Source: an uncultured Bacteroidales bacterium
Lineage (GTDB): Bacteria; Bacteroidota; Bacteroidia; Bacteroidales; Muribaculaceae
Direction: 5' to 3'
DNA length: 64,000 nt
NCBI GenBank assembly: GCA_946011725.1
Contig: CAMGBT010000001.1
Coordinates: 1-64,000 of the forward strand
The position numbers and the translations under genes were made by a program. The notes under the pieces were generated by a model, which saw only the letters and a program-made list of their open reading frames with translations, made no database searches and was not told where the DNA came from. This document shows, piece by piece, positions 34,813-42,705 of this stretch. The stretch's first letter is position 1. Every line of letters begins with the position of its first letter.

Positions 34813-34848
34813 AGCAGAACAGGAGATATGGCAGGAGGACAGGATTAA
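34813..34848 (+). repeat. ACAGGAG interspersed motif, plus copy
   Basis: CAGAACAGGAGATATGGCAGG, then AGGACAGGATTAATT. It is the most complete copy of the family first seen at 16372. Confidence 0.6.
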
Positions 34849-34901
34849 TTTTGTTGTCATTCAATCAATCGCCTGTAGCGCCGCGGCTTGCTGCGGCGTA
34901 T

Positions 34902-34973
34902 CCGCTGTGCCGCCCGCCGCTCCGTCCGCTGTGCCGCCCGCCGCTCCGTCCGCTGTGCCGCCCGCCGCTCCGT
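34902..34973 (+). repeat. three perfect 24-bp tandem repeats
   Basis: The unit CCGCTGTGCCGCCCGCCGCT plus CCGT occurs three times in a row without change (34902-34925, 34926-34949, 34950-34973). It lies in a gene-free stretch. Because 24 is a multiple of three, it leaves reading frames open on both strands. Confidence 0.9.
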
Positions 34974-34990
34974 CCGCCTTTCACCCACCT

Positions 34991-35097
34991 GAAGGGACGG
35001 CGGCCTGCCGCGTCCGCACCCGCATGGCCCACCCGCCTTCTTCCACCGCCACCCACCGGTAGGGACGGCGCCCCGCCGCGTCCTCGCCCGCATGGCC
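34991..35097 (+). repeat. two diverged copies of the GGACGCGGC palindrome family
   Basis: AGGGACGGCGGCCTGCCGCGT (about 34993) and TAGGGACGGCGCCCCGCCGC (about 35059), each followed by a CGCCCGCATGGCC-like string, repeat the theme of the inverted repeat at 17176-17274. The following stretch to about 35250 has further imperfect hairpins but no gene that I can support. Confidence 0.6.
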
Positions 35098-35333
35098 TAA
35101 CTACTATGCCCGAACAGCGTGGTGGTAGGCGGCATCTACGCGCGGAGCGCGTTCCTTTTTAGCTAACACCACGTTGGAGCGGAGCCTGCGGAGCGACTAC
35201 GTGGTGCGAGAGGTCATCCCACATCACGAACCGCGGCGCGGTTCCTTATACAACGCTCGGTATAATTTAGCTGCTGATTCACGTTATCCCGCAAAAAAAA
35301 ATGATAAACTTCTTAAAAATTTTGCCAAAAATA

Positions 35334-35365
35334 TTTGCATCGTAAGAAATTAATGTGTAATTTTG
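35334..35365 (+). promoter_or_regulatory. strong promoter of the structured RNA
   Basis: TTTG (35334-35337), a 20-base spacer and TAATTTTG (35358-35365). No start codon that opens a credible gene follows for more than 350 bases, so the product should be an RNA or an unusually long leader. Confidence 0.8.
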
Positions 35366-35371
35366 CACCGC

Positions 35372-35700
35372 ATATCGCCACCCAAAGTCCGTTAAGACAC
35401 GAGGGCGGGGTGCAGACATATTACAGAAAGCGTTTACTTCGCGTATTCTTGATTCATAGGAATCTCGAAAATTCTATTCACGGTCAAGATAGTAGCAACG
35501 GTAGATGCCTTTTTCGGGTATGATATACTCGGCCGTGGAAGTCGCGAGGCTTCCTACGGCTATATCATCATACAGCGTGAGGCTTCGGCGTTGCTCTTCC
35601 TACCGTGAATGGCAATGCGAGAGCCTCTATGAATAGGAAGAGCTAAAGCACTGATTCTCACGCTTTTCATATACCAACTAACCAGCCAAAGAGGAGAATC
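35372..35700 (+). ncRNA. long structured RNA, candidate 6S-like / Bacteroidales ncRNA
   Basis: Downstream of the promoter, 35452-35634 folds into one long interrupted hairpin. Its paired arms are 35452-35459 with 35627-35634 (ATTCATAG/CTATGAAT), 35464-35467 with 35618-35621, 35476-35484 with 35602-35610 (ATTCACGGT/ACCGTGAAT), 35494-35500 with 35589-35595, 35507-35510 with 35580-35583, 35518-35527 with 35561-35573, and 35532-35541 with 35550-35560. An outer stem (GAAAGCGT at 35426 with ACGCTTTTC at 35659) closes it further. I see no tmRNA tag, RNase P core or SRP motif. The rod shape recalls 6S RNA, but the 5' extension is long. The 3' end is uncertain. Confidence 0.6.
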
Positions 35701-35728
35701 CCGCGGCATAGTATTAATCTATGAGAAA

Positions 35729-36079
35729 ATGAATATGACAAAACAGGATTTTGACGAGGCTTCTAAAGAGGCTCTTGCGAACCTTTCTACATCGTTCTCT
35801 AAAATGGTTGTGTATAAACACTATATTCAGAATGTTGCATTTCAATTGGCAACAGAACAAGAATGGGATGATGTGCAAAACTGTAAAAAAAATGAAGCTA
35901 TGATTGACAAACTTGCTTCGATAGCAAAAAGCCAATGGATTCAAAATGGTGATTATGTTTCACTGTACTGTGTGGCTTTAGCCGTAGCAACAATCATAAA
36001 AGAATATGATTGGGGTGTTGAATACCTTGTCGGTGATGGCTTGTATAAAATGGCTGTAAGAATAATATCAGCTAATTAA
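35729..36079 (+). CDS. AT-rich hypothetical protein, 116 aa
   Basis: The 116-residue cytosolic protein (MNMTKQDFDEASKEALANLSTSFSKMV...QWIQNGDYVSLYCVALAVATIIKEYDWG) is predicted to be mostly helical, with no family that I recognise. Base composition is clearly richer in A/T than the flanking core genes, which suggests recent acquisition. It has no separate promoter that I can find and begins about 29 bases after the structured RNA, so it may be transcribed from the RNA's promoter. A start at the second ATG (residue 3) is also possible. The next gene follows after four bases. Confidence 0.75.
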   Translation: MNMTKQDFDEASKEALANLSTSFSKMVVYKHYIQNVAFQLATEQEWDDVQNCKKNEAMIDKLASIAKSQWIQNGDYVSLYCVALAVATIIKEYDWGVEYLVGDGLYKMAVRIISAN

Positions 36080-36083
36080 CGCT

Positions 36084-36602
36084 ATGGAATTAAAACAATT
36101 CATTTTTGAGGCTTCATTTTTCAATGAGCCAAAACAGCTTTCAGTCACAGTTCCTGTGACTGACGACGGATTTGTCAGAACCGACAAGTACTGTCCAAGA
36201 GAGCTTTTCGAAAGTTCTGCTTTTCCGTTCACTCCGATGATAATAAATGGCGAGCTGGTACAAGGTTTTATTGAAGACTGCCGAATGCTGTCTTTAGCGA
36301 CCCAATATGTACAATTTGCTTCAACGCGGATTGATATATTTATCGGAGCTCTGTTGGGTGTAGTAGCTAATCACATTGGCCAATATCATCGTATAATATT
36401 CCGAGACCTGCTTCTATATGTAGATTGCATTTGCTTTCTATTGGAAGCTGATGGCACTGCTCAAAATGAAATCCAAAAGATGTATCCTTCGATTACACTC
36501 AAAGTAGTGGATTATTGTATTGATTATGTCAAGACAAACAATCTCGAAGAATTCAGAGGTAGTGCAATGGAAAAGGTATTGCGTGATCTCGCACGTGGTT
36601 GA
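36084..36602 (+). CDS. AT-rich hypothetical protein, 172 aa
   Basis: The 172-residue protein (MELKQFIFEASFFNEPKQLSVTV...) has a beta-rich first third, then a hydrophobic stretch (FIGALLGVVANHIGQYHRIIF) that could be a membrane-associated or core helix, then helices. No family is recognised. It shares the low GC of the 116-aa gene and is probably co-transcribed with it. Paired small genes of this kind are often toxin-immunity, toxin-antitoxin or defence accessory genes, but nothing in the sequence proves that. Confidence 0.75.
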   Translation: MELKQFIFEASFFNEPKQLSVTVPVTDDGFVRTDKYCPRELFESSAFPFTPMIINGELVQGFIEDCRMLSLATQYVQFASTRIDIFIGALLGVVANHIGQYHRIIFRDLLLYVDCICFLLEADGTAQNEIQKMYPSITLKVVDYCIDYVKTNNLEEFRGSAMEKVLRDLARG

Positions 36603-36759
36603 TAAATCATTTGAAACTACACTTATTTAATCCTTTTGGGTTAGATTGCTTTAGTACGCATGTGAAGTCCTAATATAGCTTTGGGCTAATGCATTTTGGT
36701 GCTATAAAAATAATATCAAAGAGCCCTTAGGTGTGTAGAATGAAACACTTGTATCAGAG

Positions 36760-36786
36760 CTGGTGCGGCCATTATGGTCGCACCAG
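36760..36786 (+). terminator. hairpin after the AT-rich gene pair
   Basis: The CTGGTGCGG-CCAT / ATGG-(T)CGCACCAG inverted repeat lies 157 bases past the last stop, with no strong T-tract. It may mark the end of the acquired unit. Confidence 0.45.
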
Positions 36787-36850
36787 TTGCGTTATATCAC
36801 GCAATTTAAAAGATTCGTTTTGATTGGTTTTCGCCCCCTGCCCACCTCCG

Positions 36851-37033
36851 CCAAAATCTGCAGAATCAGCGTGAGAAAAAATTCGTTATTTCGTTTCTTC
36901 GTTCCTTCGTTTAACCGGACGGCCAATCGCAAAAAATCGTATGGAATCGTCTTCTCCGCCCAAATCTGCGAAATCTGCGTGAAATCGTCCTTACCCGGAT
37001 AGCCAATCGTAAAAAATCGTAAGAAATCGTCTT
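36851..37033 (+). repeat. AATCGT interspersed repeats, two copies in tandem
   Basis: GGCCAATCGCAAAAAATCGT plus ATGGAATCGTCTT (36921-36953) is repeated 80 bases on at 37001-37033 with a few changes. A shorter AAATCTGC(A/G)(G)AATC(A/T)GCGTGA string precedes each copy (36853 and 36961). The same pair of strings occurs inverted at 34.7 kb. This fills most of the 524-base gap before the AddB-like gene. Confidence 0.75.
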
Positions 37034-37069
37034 AACCCCCGCCAAGCAATCGTCTTTTCTATCCACTTA

Positions 37070-37101
37070 TTTGCGCGTTTGCGAATTTTTTGGTAGATTT
37101 G
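37070..37101 (+). promoter_or_regulatory. promoter of the AddB-like nuclease and hemW
   Basis: TTTG (37070-37073), a 20-base spacer and TAGATTTG (37094-37101), 25 bases before the ATG at 37127. Confidence 0.85.
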
Positions 37102-37126
37102 CAGTGTAATTTTAATTCTTGTGATT

Positions 37127-40100
37127 ATGGCTAAGTTTTTAGAGCAAGTGGCCGGCTATTATCGGCAGAAATATGGGTCGCAATTAGGTCAGTTCACCTT
37201 CTTATTGCCCAACCAGCGCTCGTGTTTATTCTTCAAGCGGTATCTGTTGACGGCATCGAACACGCCGGTGGAGATGCCCGAAATCACCACCTTGGCCTAC
37301 TTCATGGCCAAGCGCTCGGGGCTACGCGAAGGCTCGCGCAACGAGTTGCTTTTCACATTATATAACGCCTACCTGCTCACGCTGCAGGCCCATCGCCCCG
37401 ATGCCGAGCCGCGCGACTACGACCGCTTCCTGTTCTGGGGCAGTATGATGGTGGACGACTTCGACGAGATTGACTTCGCCCAAGCCGACGCGCAGCGAAT
37501 CTTCACCAACATGCGCAACATGCGCGAGATTGCGTCCGACTTCCTCACCGACGAGCAGAAGCGCGCCATCCGCGAGATGTGGGGCGAAACGGAGTTCACC
37601 CGCGACATTGAGAACTTTTGGTACCACGTCCACCCGGAGGACGGCGCGGAGGTAAAAACGCGGCGCAACTTCGTGTCGATGTGGGAGTTGATGTACGATA
37701 TGTACGACCGCTACCAGGCCTCGCTGCAGGAGCAAGGCATCGGTTCGCGCGGCTTGCAGGTGAAACGGTCACTTGAAAAGATACCCGACCAACTATCTGA
37801 AGATGAGCACTTTGCCGTGATAGGCTTCAGCAACGTGAGCAATGCTGAACGGTCGCTGTTCAACTTGCTGCGCCGCCGCTGCGCCGTCGACTTCTTCTGG
37901 GACTTCCACTCGCCGCTGTTCAACAGCAAAAGCCCATTTGTGCAGAGCAACCGCGCCCTGCAACTGATAGCCAAGCTGCAGCATGACTATCCCGAGCCGG
38001 CCGACTTCAACTACTGCCAGCCGCCCTTCCCCGACACCATCGACGTGATTGGCTTGCCATCGAAAATCGACCAAGCCAAGCGCGCGGCCGTGTTGGTGGG
38101 ACAGTTGGACGACGCCACCGCCACTGAGATCAAGACCGCCGTGGTGCTGCCCGACAGCTCCATCTTGCAGTCGTTCCTATTAGGCTTGCCGGCCAACGTG
38201 AAAGCGGTGAACGTGACCATGGACGTGCCCTTCAGCCAGAGCGGCTTCGCCTCGTTCCTGCGCGTGGCCATCCGCCTGCAAATCAGCGCCAAGCAGCGCG
38301 GCACGCGTTGGTTGTATTACTACGAATCCGTGCTGGCCGTGCTGTCGAACCCCCACCTCAACCTCTTCGCCCAGAAACAAGCCGAGCAGATTCGCCGCAC
38401 CATCGAGCGCGAAGGGCTTTACAACCTTGATGCCGATGAGTTGGCCGAGAAATATCCCGAGTTGGCCTTCATCTTCCGACCCATGCGAGAAATCGCATCG
38501 GTAGAGAGTTCCTACGCTTACGTCGACGGCCTCATCGCCGGCTTGCGCGCCGAGTTGGTGAAGCAGGCCGGCGAAGCGGCCGAAGCCTCGTTTGAGGTGC
38601 ACATTCTCGACGGCTTCGCGGCTAAGTTGCAGGAAATCAAAGACTTGATAGCCAAATACAACATCACCATCCGCGAATCCACCTACCTGCAAATGTTCGA
38701 GCACATCCTGCGCGCCGAGCCGCTGCCGATGACCGGCACACCGCTACGCGGGGTGCAAGCCATGGGCGTGCTCGAAACCCGTTGCCTCGACTTCGACAAC
38801 ATCATCTTCCTGTCGATGAACGAGCGCACCTACCCCCGCCGCCACTATGTGCGCACCCTCATCCCCAACGTGGTGCGCTGCGGCTACGGCCTCGCACCCA
38901 TTGAGCAGGCCGAGTCGTTCTACGGCTATTACTTCTACCGAGCCATCAGCAGCGCCAAGCACGTTACAGTGTTCTACGATGCACGCGTGGGCTTCGCCGG
39001 CAGCGGCGAGATGTCGCGTTACCTCAACCAGCTTATCTACGTGCAGTCGTCGAGCATGACCATCAACCACATCACCACACCGTGCAAATTCACCCCGACC
39101 AACAAGCGCGTGTTCTCCGTGAAAAAAGATGCCGACGTGTTGGCCAAAATGGAGCGATTCACCACCGACGACGAAACCAAGTTGAAATACCTCTCGGCCT
39201 CGAGCCTGAAGACCTACCTCAACTGCCCGCTCCGCTTCTATTTCAAATACGTAGAGCGAATCAAAGAAGAAGAGGAGCCGAAAAACTATGTGGACGAGGC
39301 CAAGATGGGCACCATCTATCACAATACGATGGAAGAACTCTTCCAACCGTATGAAGATCAGCTGATTACTGCGGATGTCTACCAAAAAATCATTGCCGAT
39401 TACAAACATGTGGCCGAGGTGGTGGAGCGCCAAGTGGCCGAGGAAGGCTTTGGCTGGACGTACCCCGTGAATGAGAAACAAAAGACCTTCGAGTACATCA
39501 TCTTGGTGTCGAACATCACCCGCCAGGTGGTGGAATCCATCAAGAAAGAGTCGGAAAACTATCAAGAGCCGTTCACATACCTCGGCGGCGAAAAGGAGAT
39601 CAAAGGTCGATGGCAAATCACGCCCGAGCTGTGCATCAATTTCAAGATGATTATCGACCGCCTCGACCGCATCGGCCACCCTGACGATGGCATCTTGCGC
39701 CTGATCGACTACAAAACCGGCGGTGACAATGTTGGCATCGGCAAATTCCTGTACAACGTTTTCACCAACCACAAGTTGCACGGCGTATTCCAGCTGATGC
39801 TCTACGCTGAAGCCTATCACGACATGGTGCAGCCCATGACCGAATGCAACTTAGCTCTGCACGTGGTCAAAGACATAGTGCGCACCGGCCTGATTGCCCC
39901 AATCACGAAAACGATAAATCAAAGTCAGATCATTCCCATCAACCCATGGTCTATTCAGCCGCCATCGGAGCAACTGCTCGATGCGGATATGGCCAAGGGC
40001 TCGAACAACTTCCGCGACCTGTTGGATATGCGCATCCGCGAGCTGTTCAACCCGGACGTGCCCTTCCGACAGTGCGAAAAAGAAGAGAACTGCCTTTACT

Positions 40101-40153
40101 GCGGCTTCCTCCAACTGTGTATGCGCGAGCCCAATACCGATTTCAACAACTAA
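37127..40153 (+). CDS. AddB-like PD-(D/E)XK nuclease with iron-sulfur cysteines
   Basis: The 1008-aa protein resembles the inactive-helicase plus nuclease subunit of AddAB double-strand-break resection complexes. The first 650 residues are a degenerate UvrD-like helicase (FTFLLPNQRSCLFFKRYL... at the P-loop position, without the GxGKT consensus). The C-terminal nuclease includes SASSLKTYLNCPLRFYF, GTIYHNTMEEL and LIDYKTGG. The four cluster cysteines are one in LNCPLRF and three in CEKEENCLYCGFLQLC. An ATG at 37127 gives MAKFLEQV; a GTG six bases earlier is possible. It shares a transcript with hemW. No AddA helicase is in the window. Confidence 0.9.
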   Translation: MAKFLEQVAGYYRQKYGSQLGQFTFLLPNQRSCLFFKRYLLTASNTPVEMPEITTLAYFMAKRSGLREGSRNELLFTLYNAYLLTLQAHRPDAEPRDYDRFLFWGSMMVDDFDEIDFAQADAQRIFTNMRNMREIASDFLTDEQKRAIREMWGETEFTRDIENFWYHVHPEDGAEVKTRRNFVSMWELMYDMYDRYQASLQEQGIGSRGLQVKRSLEKIPDQLSEDEHFAVIGFSNVSNAERSLFNLLRRRCAVDFFWDFHSPLFNSKSPFVQSNRALQLIAKLQHDYPEPADFNYCQPPFPDTIDVIGLPSKIDQAKRAAVLVGQLDDATATEIKTAVVLPDSSILQSFLLGLPANVKAVNVTMDVPFSQSGFASFLRVAIRLQISAKQRGTRWLYYYESVLAVLSNPHLNLFAQKQAEQIRRTIEREGLYNLDADELAEKYPELAFIFRPMREIASVESSYAYVDGLIAGLRAELVKQAGEAAEASFEVHILDGFAAKLQEIKDLIAKYNITIRESTYLQMFEHILRAEPLPMTGTPLRGVQAMGVLETRCLDFDNIIFLSMNERTYPRRHYVRTLIPNVVRCGYGLAPIEQAESFYGYYFYRAISSAKHVTVFYDARVGFAGSGEMSRYLNQLIYVQSSSMTINHITTPCKFTPTNKRVFSVKKDADVLAKMERFTTDDETKLKYLSASSLKTYLNCPLRFYFKYVERIKEEEEPKNYVDEAKMGTIYHNTMEELFQPYEDQLITADVYQKIIADYKHVAEVVERQVAEEGFGWTYPVNEKQKTFEYIILVSNITRQVVESIKKESENYQEPFTYLGGEKEIKGRWQITPELCINFKMIIDRLDRIGHPDDGILRLIDYKTGGDNVGIGKFLYNVFTNHKLHGVFQLMLYAEAYHDMVQPMTECNLALHVVKDIVRTGLIAPITKTINQSQIIPINPWSIQPPSEQLLDADMAKGSNNFRDLLDMRIRELFNPDVPFRQCEKEENCLYCGFLQLCMREPNTDFNN

Positions 40154-40156
40154 GCG

Positions 40157-41245
40157 ATGGCGGGGCTGTACATCCACATACCGCTGTGTCGCAGCAAGTG
40201 TATCTACTGCGACTTCTACTCCACGGCGGTGCTGACCCGCGCCGATGCCGTGGTCAACGGCTTGATAGCCGAACTGCATCACCGCCGCGCCGAGGTGGGC
40301 CAAATCACCACCATCTACATCGGCGGCGGCACGCCGTCGGTGCTCTCTTACGCGCAGATACGTAGCTTGGCCGAAGCGCTGCCCACGGAGCACTGCCGCG
40401 AGTTCACCATCGAAGCCAACCCCGAGGACATCACCGCCGACACCGTGGCACTGTGGCGCTCGCTCGGCATCAACCGCGTGAGCATGGGCGTGCAGACCCT
40501 CAGCGACGACATCCTGCGCACGCTCCGCCGCCGCCACACGGCCGCGCAAGCGCTGCAAGCTATCGCCACCTTGCAGCAAGGCGGCATCACCAACATTAGT
40601 TGCGATGTAATCTACGGCCTCCCCGGGCTGACCACCGAGCTGTGGGCCAACACGCTCCACCGACTGCTCGACAGCGGCATCACGCACCTGTCGGCCTACT
40701 GCCTGACGGTGTATGAAGGCACGATGCTCAACCGCATGATTGAGCGCGGTCAACTGCACGAGGCCGACGACGAATCCGAAGCCGCACAGTTCGACCTCTT
40801 GCGCCAAATCGCTGTCGCTCACGGTTTTGAACACTACGAAATTGCCAACTTCGCCCGTCCTGGCTTCCACTCGCGCCACAATTCCGCCTACTGGTTGGAC
40901 GACTCGCAGTGGTTGGGCATCGGGCCGTCCGCTCACTCGTTCGACGGCACCGTGCGGCGCATCGACCACCCCGACACCGCACGCTGGCTGGCCGAGCTGC
41001 CGTATCCCTGCACCATCGAGGAGGAGACCGCCACCGAGCGGCTCAACGACTTCATCGTGGCGGCCTTGCGCACAGCGCGCGGCCTCGACCTCGCCGCCAT
41101 CGCGCCGCAGGATGCTTCGGCCATCCTCCGTGATGCCGAGCCGTACTTAGCCAACGGCTCCATGACGTTGATTGATAATCACTTGGCTATCAAGGCTGAA
41201 CACTGGCTCATCGCCGACAGCTTCATCCGCCGCCTGCTGCGTTAG
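40157..41245 (+). CDS. hemW: radical SAM heme chaperone HemW
   Basis: The 362-aa protein was long annotated as oxygen-independent coproporphyrinogen oxidase; family work supports a heme-chaperone role. The radical SAM cluster motif is CRSKCIYC (residues 12-19), followed by DFYS, then GGGTPS and EANPE. The C-terminal HemN-like helical domain includes HSRHNSAYW and GPSAHSF. It starts three bases after the nuclease stop. Its stop codon shares bases with the opposing trkH stop. Confidence 0.94.
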   Translation: MAGLYIHIPLCRSKCIYCDFYSTAVLTRADAVVNGLIAELHHRRAEVGQITTIYIGGGTPSVLSYAQIRSLAEALPTEHCREFTIEANPEDITADTVALWRSLGINRVSMGVQTLSDDILRTLRRRHTAAQALQAIATLQQGGITNISCDVIYGLPGLTTELWANTLHRLLDSGITHLSAYCLTVYEGTMLNRMIERGQLHEADDESEAAQFDLLRQIAVAHGFEHYEIANFARPGFHSRHNSAYWLDDSQWLGIGPSAHSFDGTVRRIDHPDTARWLAELPYPCTIEEETATERLNDFIVAALRTARGLDLAAIAPQDASAILRDAEPYLANGSMTLIDNHLAIKAEHWLIADSFIRRLLR

Positions 41246-42705
41246 CGGCGCCAGAACACGCGCGTGAACAGCACCATGATGGTGAACACTTCCAAACGAC
41301 CGATCACCATCAGCAACGACAGCACCCACTTGGCCGCGGTGGGCAGGGTGGTGAAGTCATCGCCGTAGCCGATGATTGACGAGCCGATGCCGGTGTTGCA
41401 GATGCACGAAAGCGATGAGAAGAACGAGTCAACGAACGGGAAGCCCATCATCGACAGCGCCACACCGCCCATCACCGTGGCGATGGCGAAGATAGCTAAG
41501 AACGACACCACCTTCTTGACCAAGTCTGGATTGACCACCCGGCCATTGATGCGCACCGGCAGCACGGCGTTGGGCATCACGCAGTGCTTCACCTCGTTGC
41601 CGAGGTACTTGCTCAAGTAAATCAGACGGTCGATTTTCACACCGCCGCTGGTGGACCCGGCGCAACCGCCGGAGAACATCATCAGTACCATCAGCGCCAA
41701 GATAAACGGTTCATACACAACGAATTGCGGAATTGTGTAACCCGTGGAAGTGATGGTCGACACCACCATGAACGCCGGGTAGAGCACCACCTCGCGCCAC
41801 GAACCAACCTTGCCGTCGCTCGCGGCAAACAAGGCGAAGCACGCAGTGAACAGCACCACCACGATGATGAAGATGCGGAAGGTGCGGTCGGCCGCGATGG
41901 CACGCCACTGCAGCCGTGCCGCGCGGAATATCAGCGCGAAACAGGTGCCGCCTAAGAGCATGAAGATGGTGCAAACGGCCATCACGTAGTCGGAGTTGAA
42001 CTCGCCGATGCCGCCGGCGCGGTTGGAGAATCCGCCGGTGGACACGGTGCCGAGAGCGTGGCACACGCTGTCGAACAGCGACATCGGCCCGAGCCAGTAG
42101 AGCACGGCCACGATGCCGGTGAGCGCCACGTAAACGCCCCAGAGCGCCATAGCGGTGTGTGAAATACGCGGAAGCAGCTTGTCATGCGTCACGCCGGTGA
42201 CCTCGGCGTTGAACATCTGCAGGCCGCCGGTGGTGTTGAACGCCGGCACGATGGCCAAGGTGAACACGATGATACCCATGCCGCCGAGCCATTGCAGCAA
42301 GGCTTGCCACAGCAGCATGCCGTGGCTGTAGGTGAGCGCGGGCGCGGGTAAAACGGATGCGCCGGTGGTGGTGAAGGCCGATGCGGCTTCGAAGAAGGCG
42401 CTGCTGATGTCGAGTTGCGGGTGGCACACGATGAATGGCATCATGCCGCCGATGCAGAAGGTGAGCCACACGGCGGCGGTGAGCAGATAGCCGTCGCGCT
42501 TGGCCAAACTGCGGCGCTTCTCGTGCACTCGGGTCAGAGCGAAGCCGCCGGCGATGGCCAACAGGGCGCAGCCGGCAAAGGGTAGGGCGTCGCTTTCCCG
42601 ATACAGGAAGCAAGTAATGACAGGCAGAAACATGAACAACCCTTCGATTATCAGCAACGAGCCGATAATGCGAATGATCATTCGGAAGTTGATGGAGCGC
42701 GACAT
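41242..42705 (-). CDS. trkH: TrkH-family potassium uptake channel subunit
   Basis: The 487-aa inner-membrane protein forms the K+ pore of the Trk system. Eight or more transmembrane segments are visible, along with four selectivity-filter loops of the (T/S)-T-G-(A/G/F) type (AFTTTGASVLP, GTVSTGGFSNR, TITSTGYTI, CNTGIGSS). It follows trkA with a one-base overlap. The last gene of its operon, it converges on hemW with no intergenic space. Confidence 0.95.
   Translation of the reverse strand: MSRSINFRMIIRIIGSLLIIEGLFMFLPVITCFLYRESDALPFAGCALLAIAGGFALTRVHEKRRSLAKRDGYLLTAAVWLTFCIGGMMPFIVCHPQLDISSAFFEAASAFTTTGASVLPAPALTYSHGMLLWQALLQWLGGMGIIVFTLAIVPAFNTTGGLQMFNAEVTGVTHDKLLPRISHTAMALWGVYVALTGIVAVLYWLGPMSLFDSVCHALGTVSTGGFSNRAGGIGEFNSDYVMAVCTIFMLLGGTCFALIFRAARLQWRAIAADRTFRIFIIVVVLFTACFALFAASDGKVGSWREVVLYPAFMVVSTITSTGYTIPQFVVYEPFILALMVLMMFSGGCAGSTSGGVKIDRLIYLSKYLGNEVKHCVMPNAVLPVRINGRVVNPDLVKKVVSFLAIFAIATVMGGVALSMMGFPFVDSFFSSLSCICNTGIGSSIIGYGDDFTTLPTAAKWVLSLLMVIGRLEVFTIMVLFTRVFWRR

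Noticed and set aside
34505..35062. 185-codon plus-strand frame rich in Ala/Pro
   Set aside because: It crosses the sulfatase promoter on the opposite strand, two repeat families and the 24-bp tandem repeats. There is no promoter on the plus strand.
35372..35700. RNase P RNA, tmRNA or SRP RNA as identity of the structured RNA
   Set aside because: An AAAGTCCG and an ACAGAAA string recall RNase P, but the other conserved cores are missing. There is no tag frame or tRNA-like end for tmRNA, and no GNAR tetraloop domain for SRP RNA.
36851..37033. Possible CRISPR array
   Set aside because: Only two diverged copies exist, with an inverted copy 2 kb away and no cas genes. They are interspersed repeats.
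38744..39820. 358-codon minus-strand frame inside the AddB-like gene
   Set aside because: It is antisense to a gene with nuclease and cysteine-cluster motifs, and the antisense product has no recognisable features.
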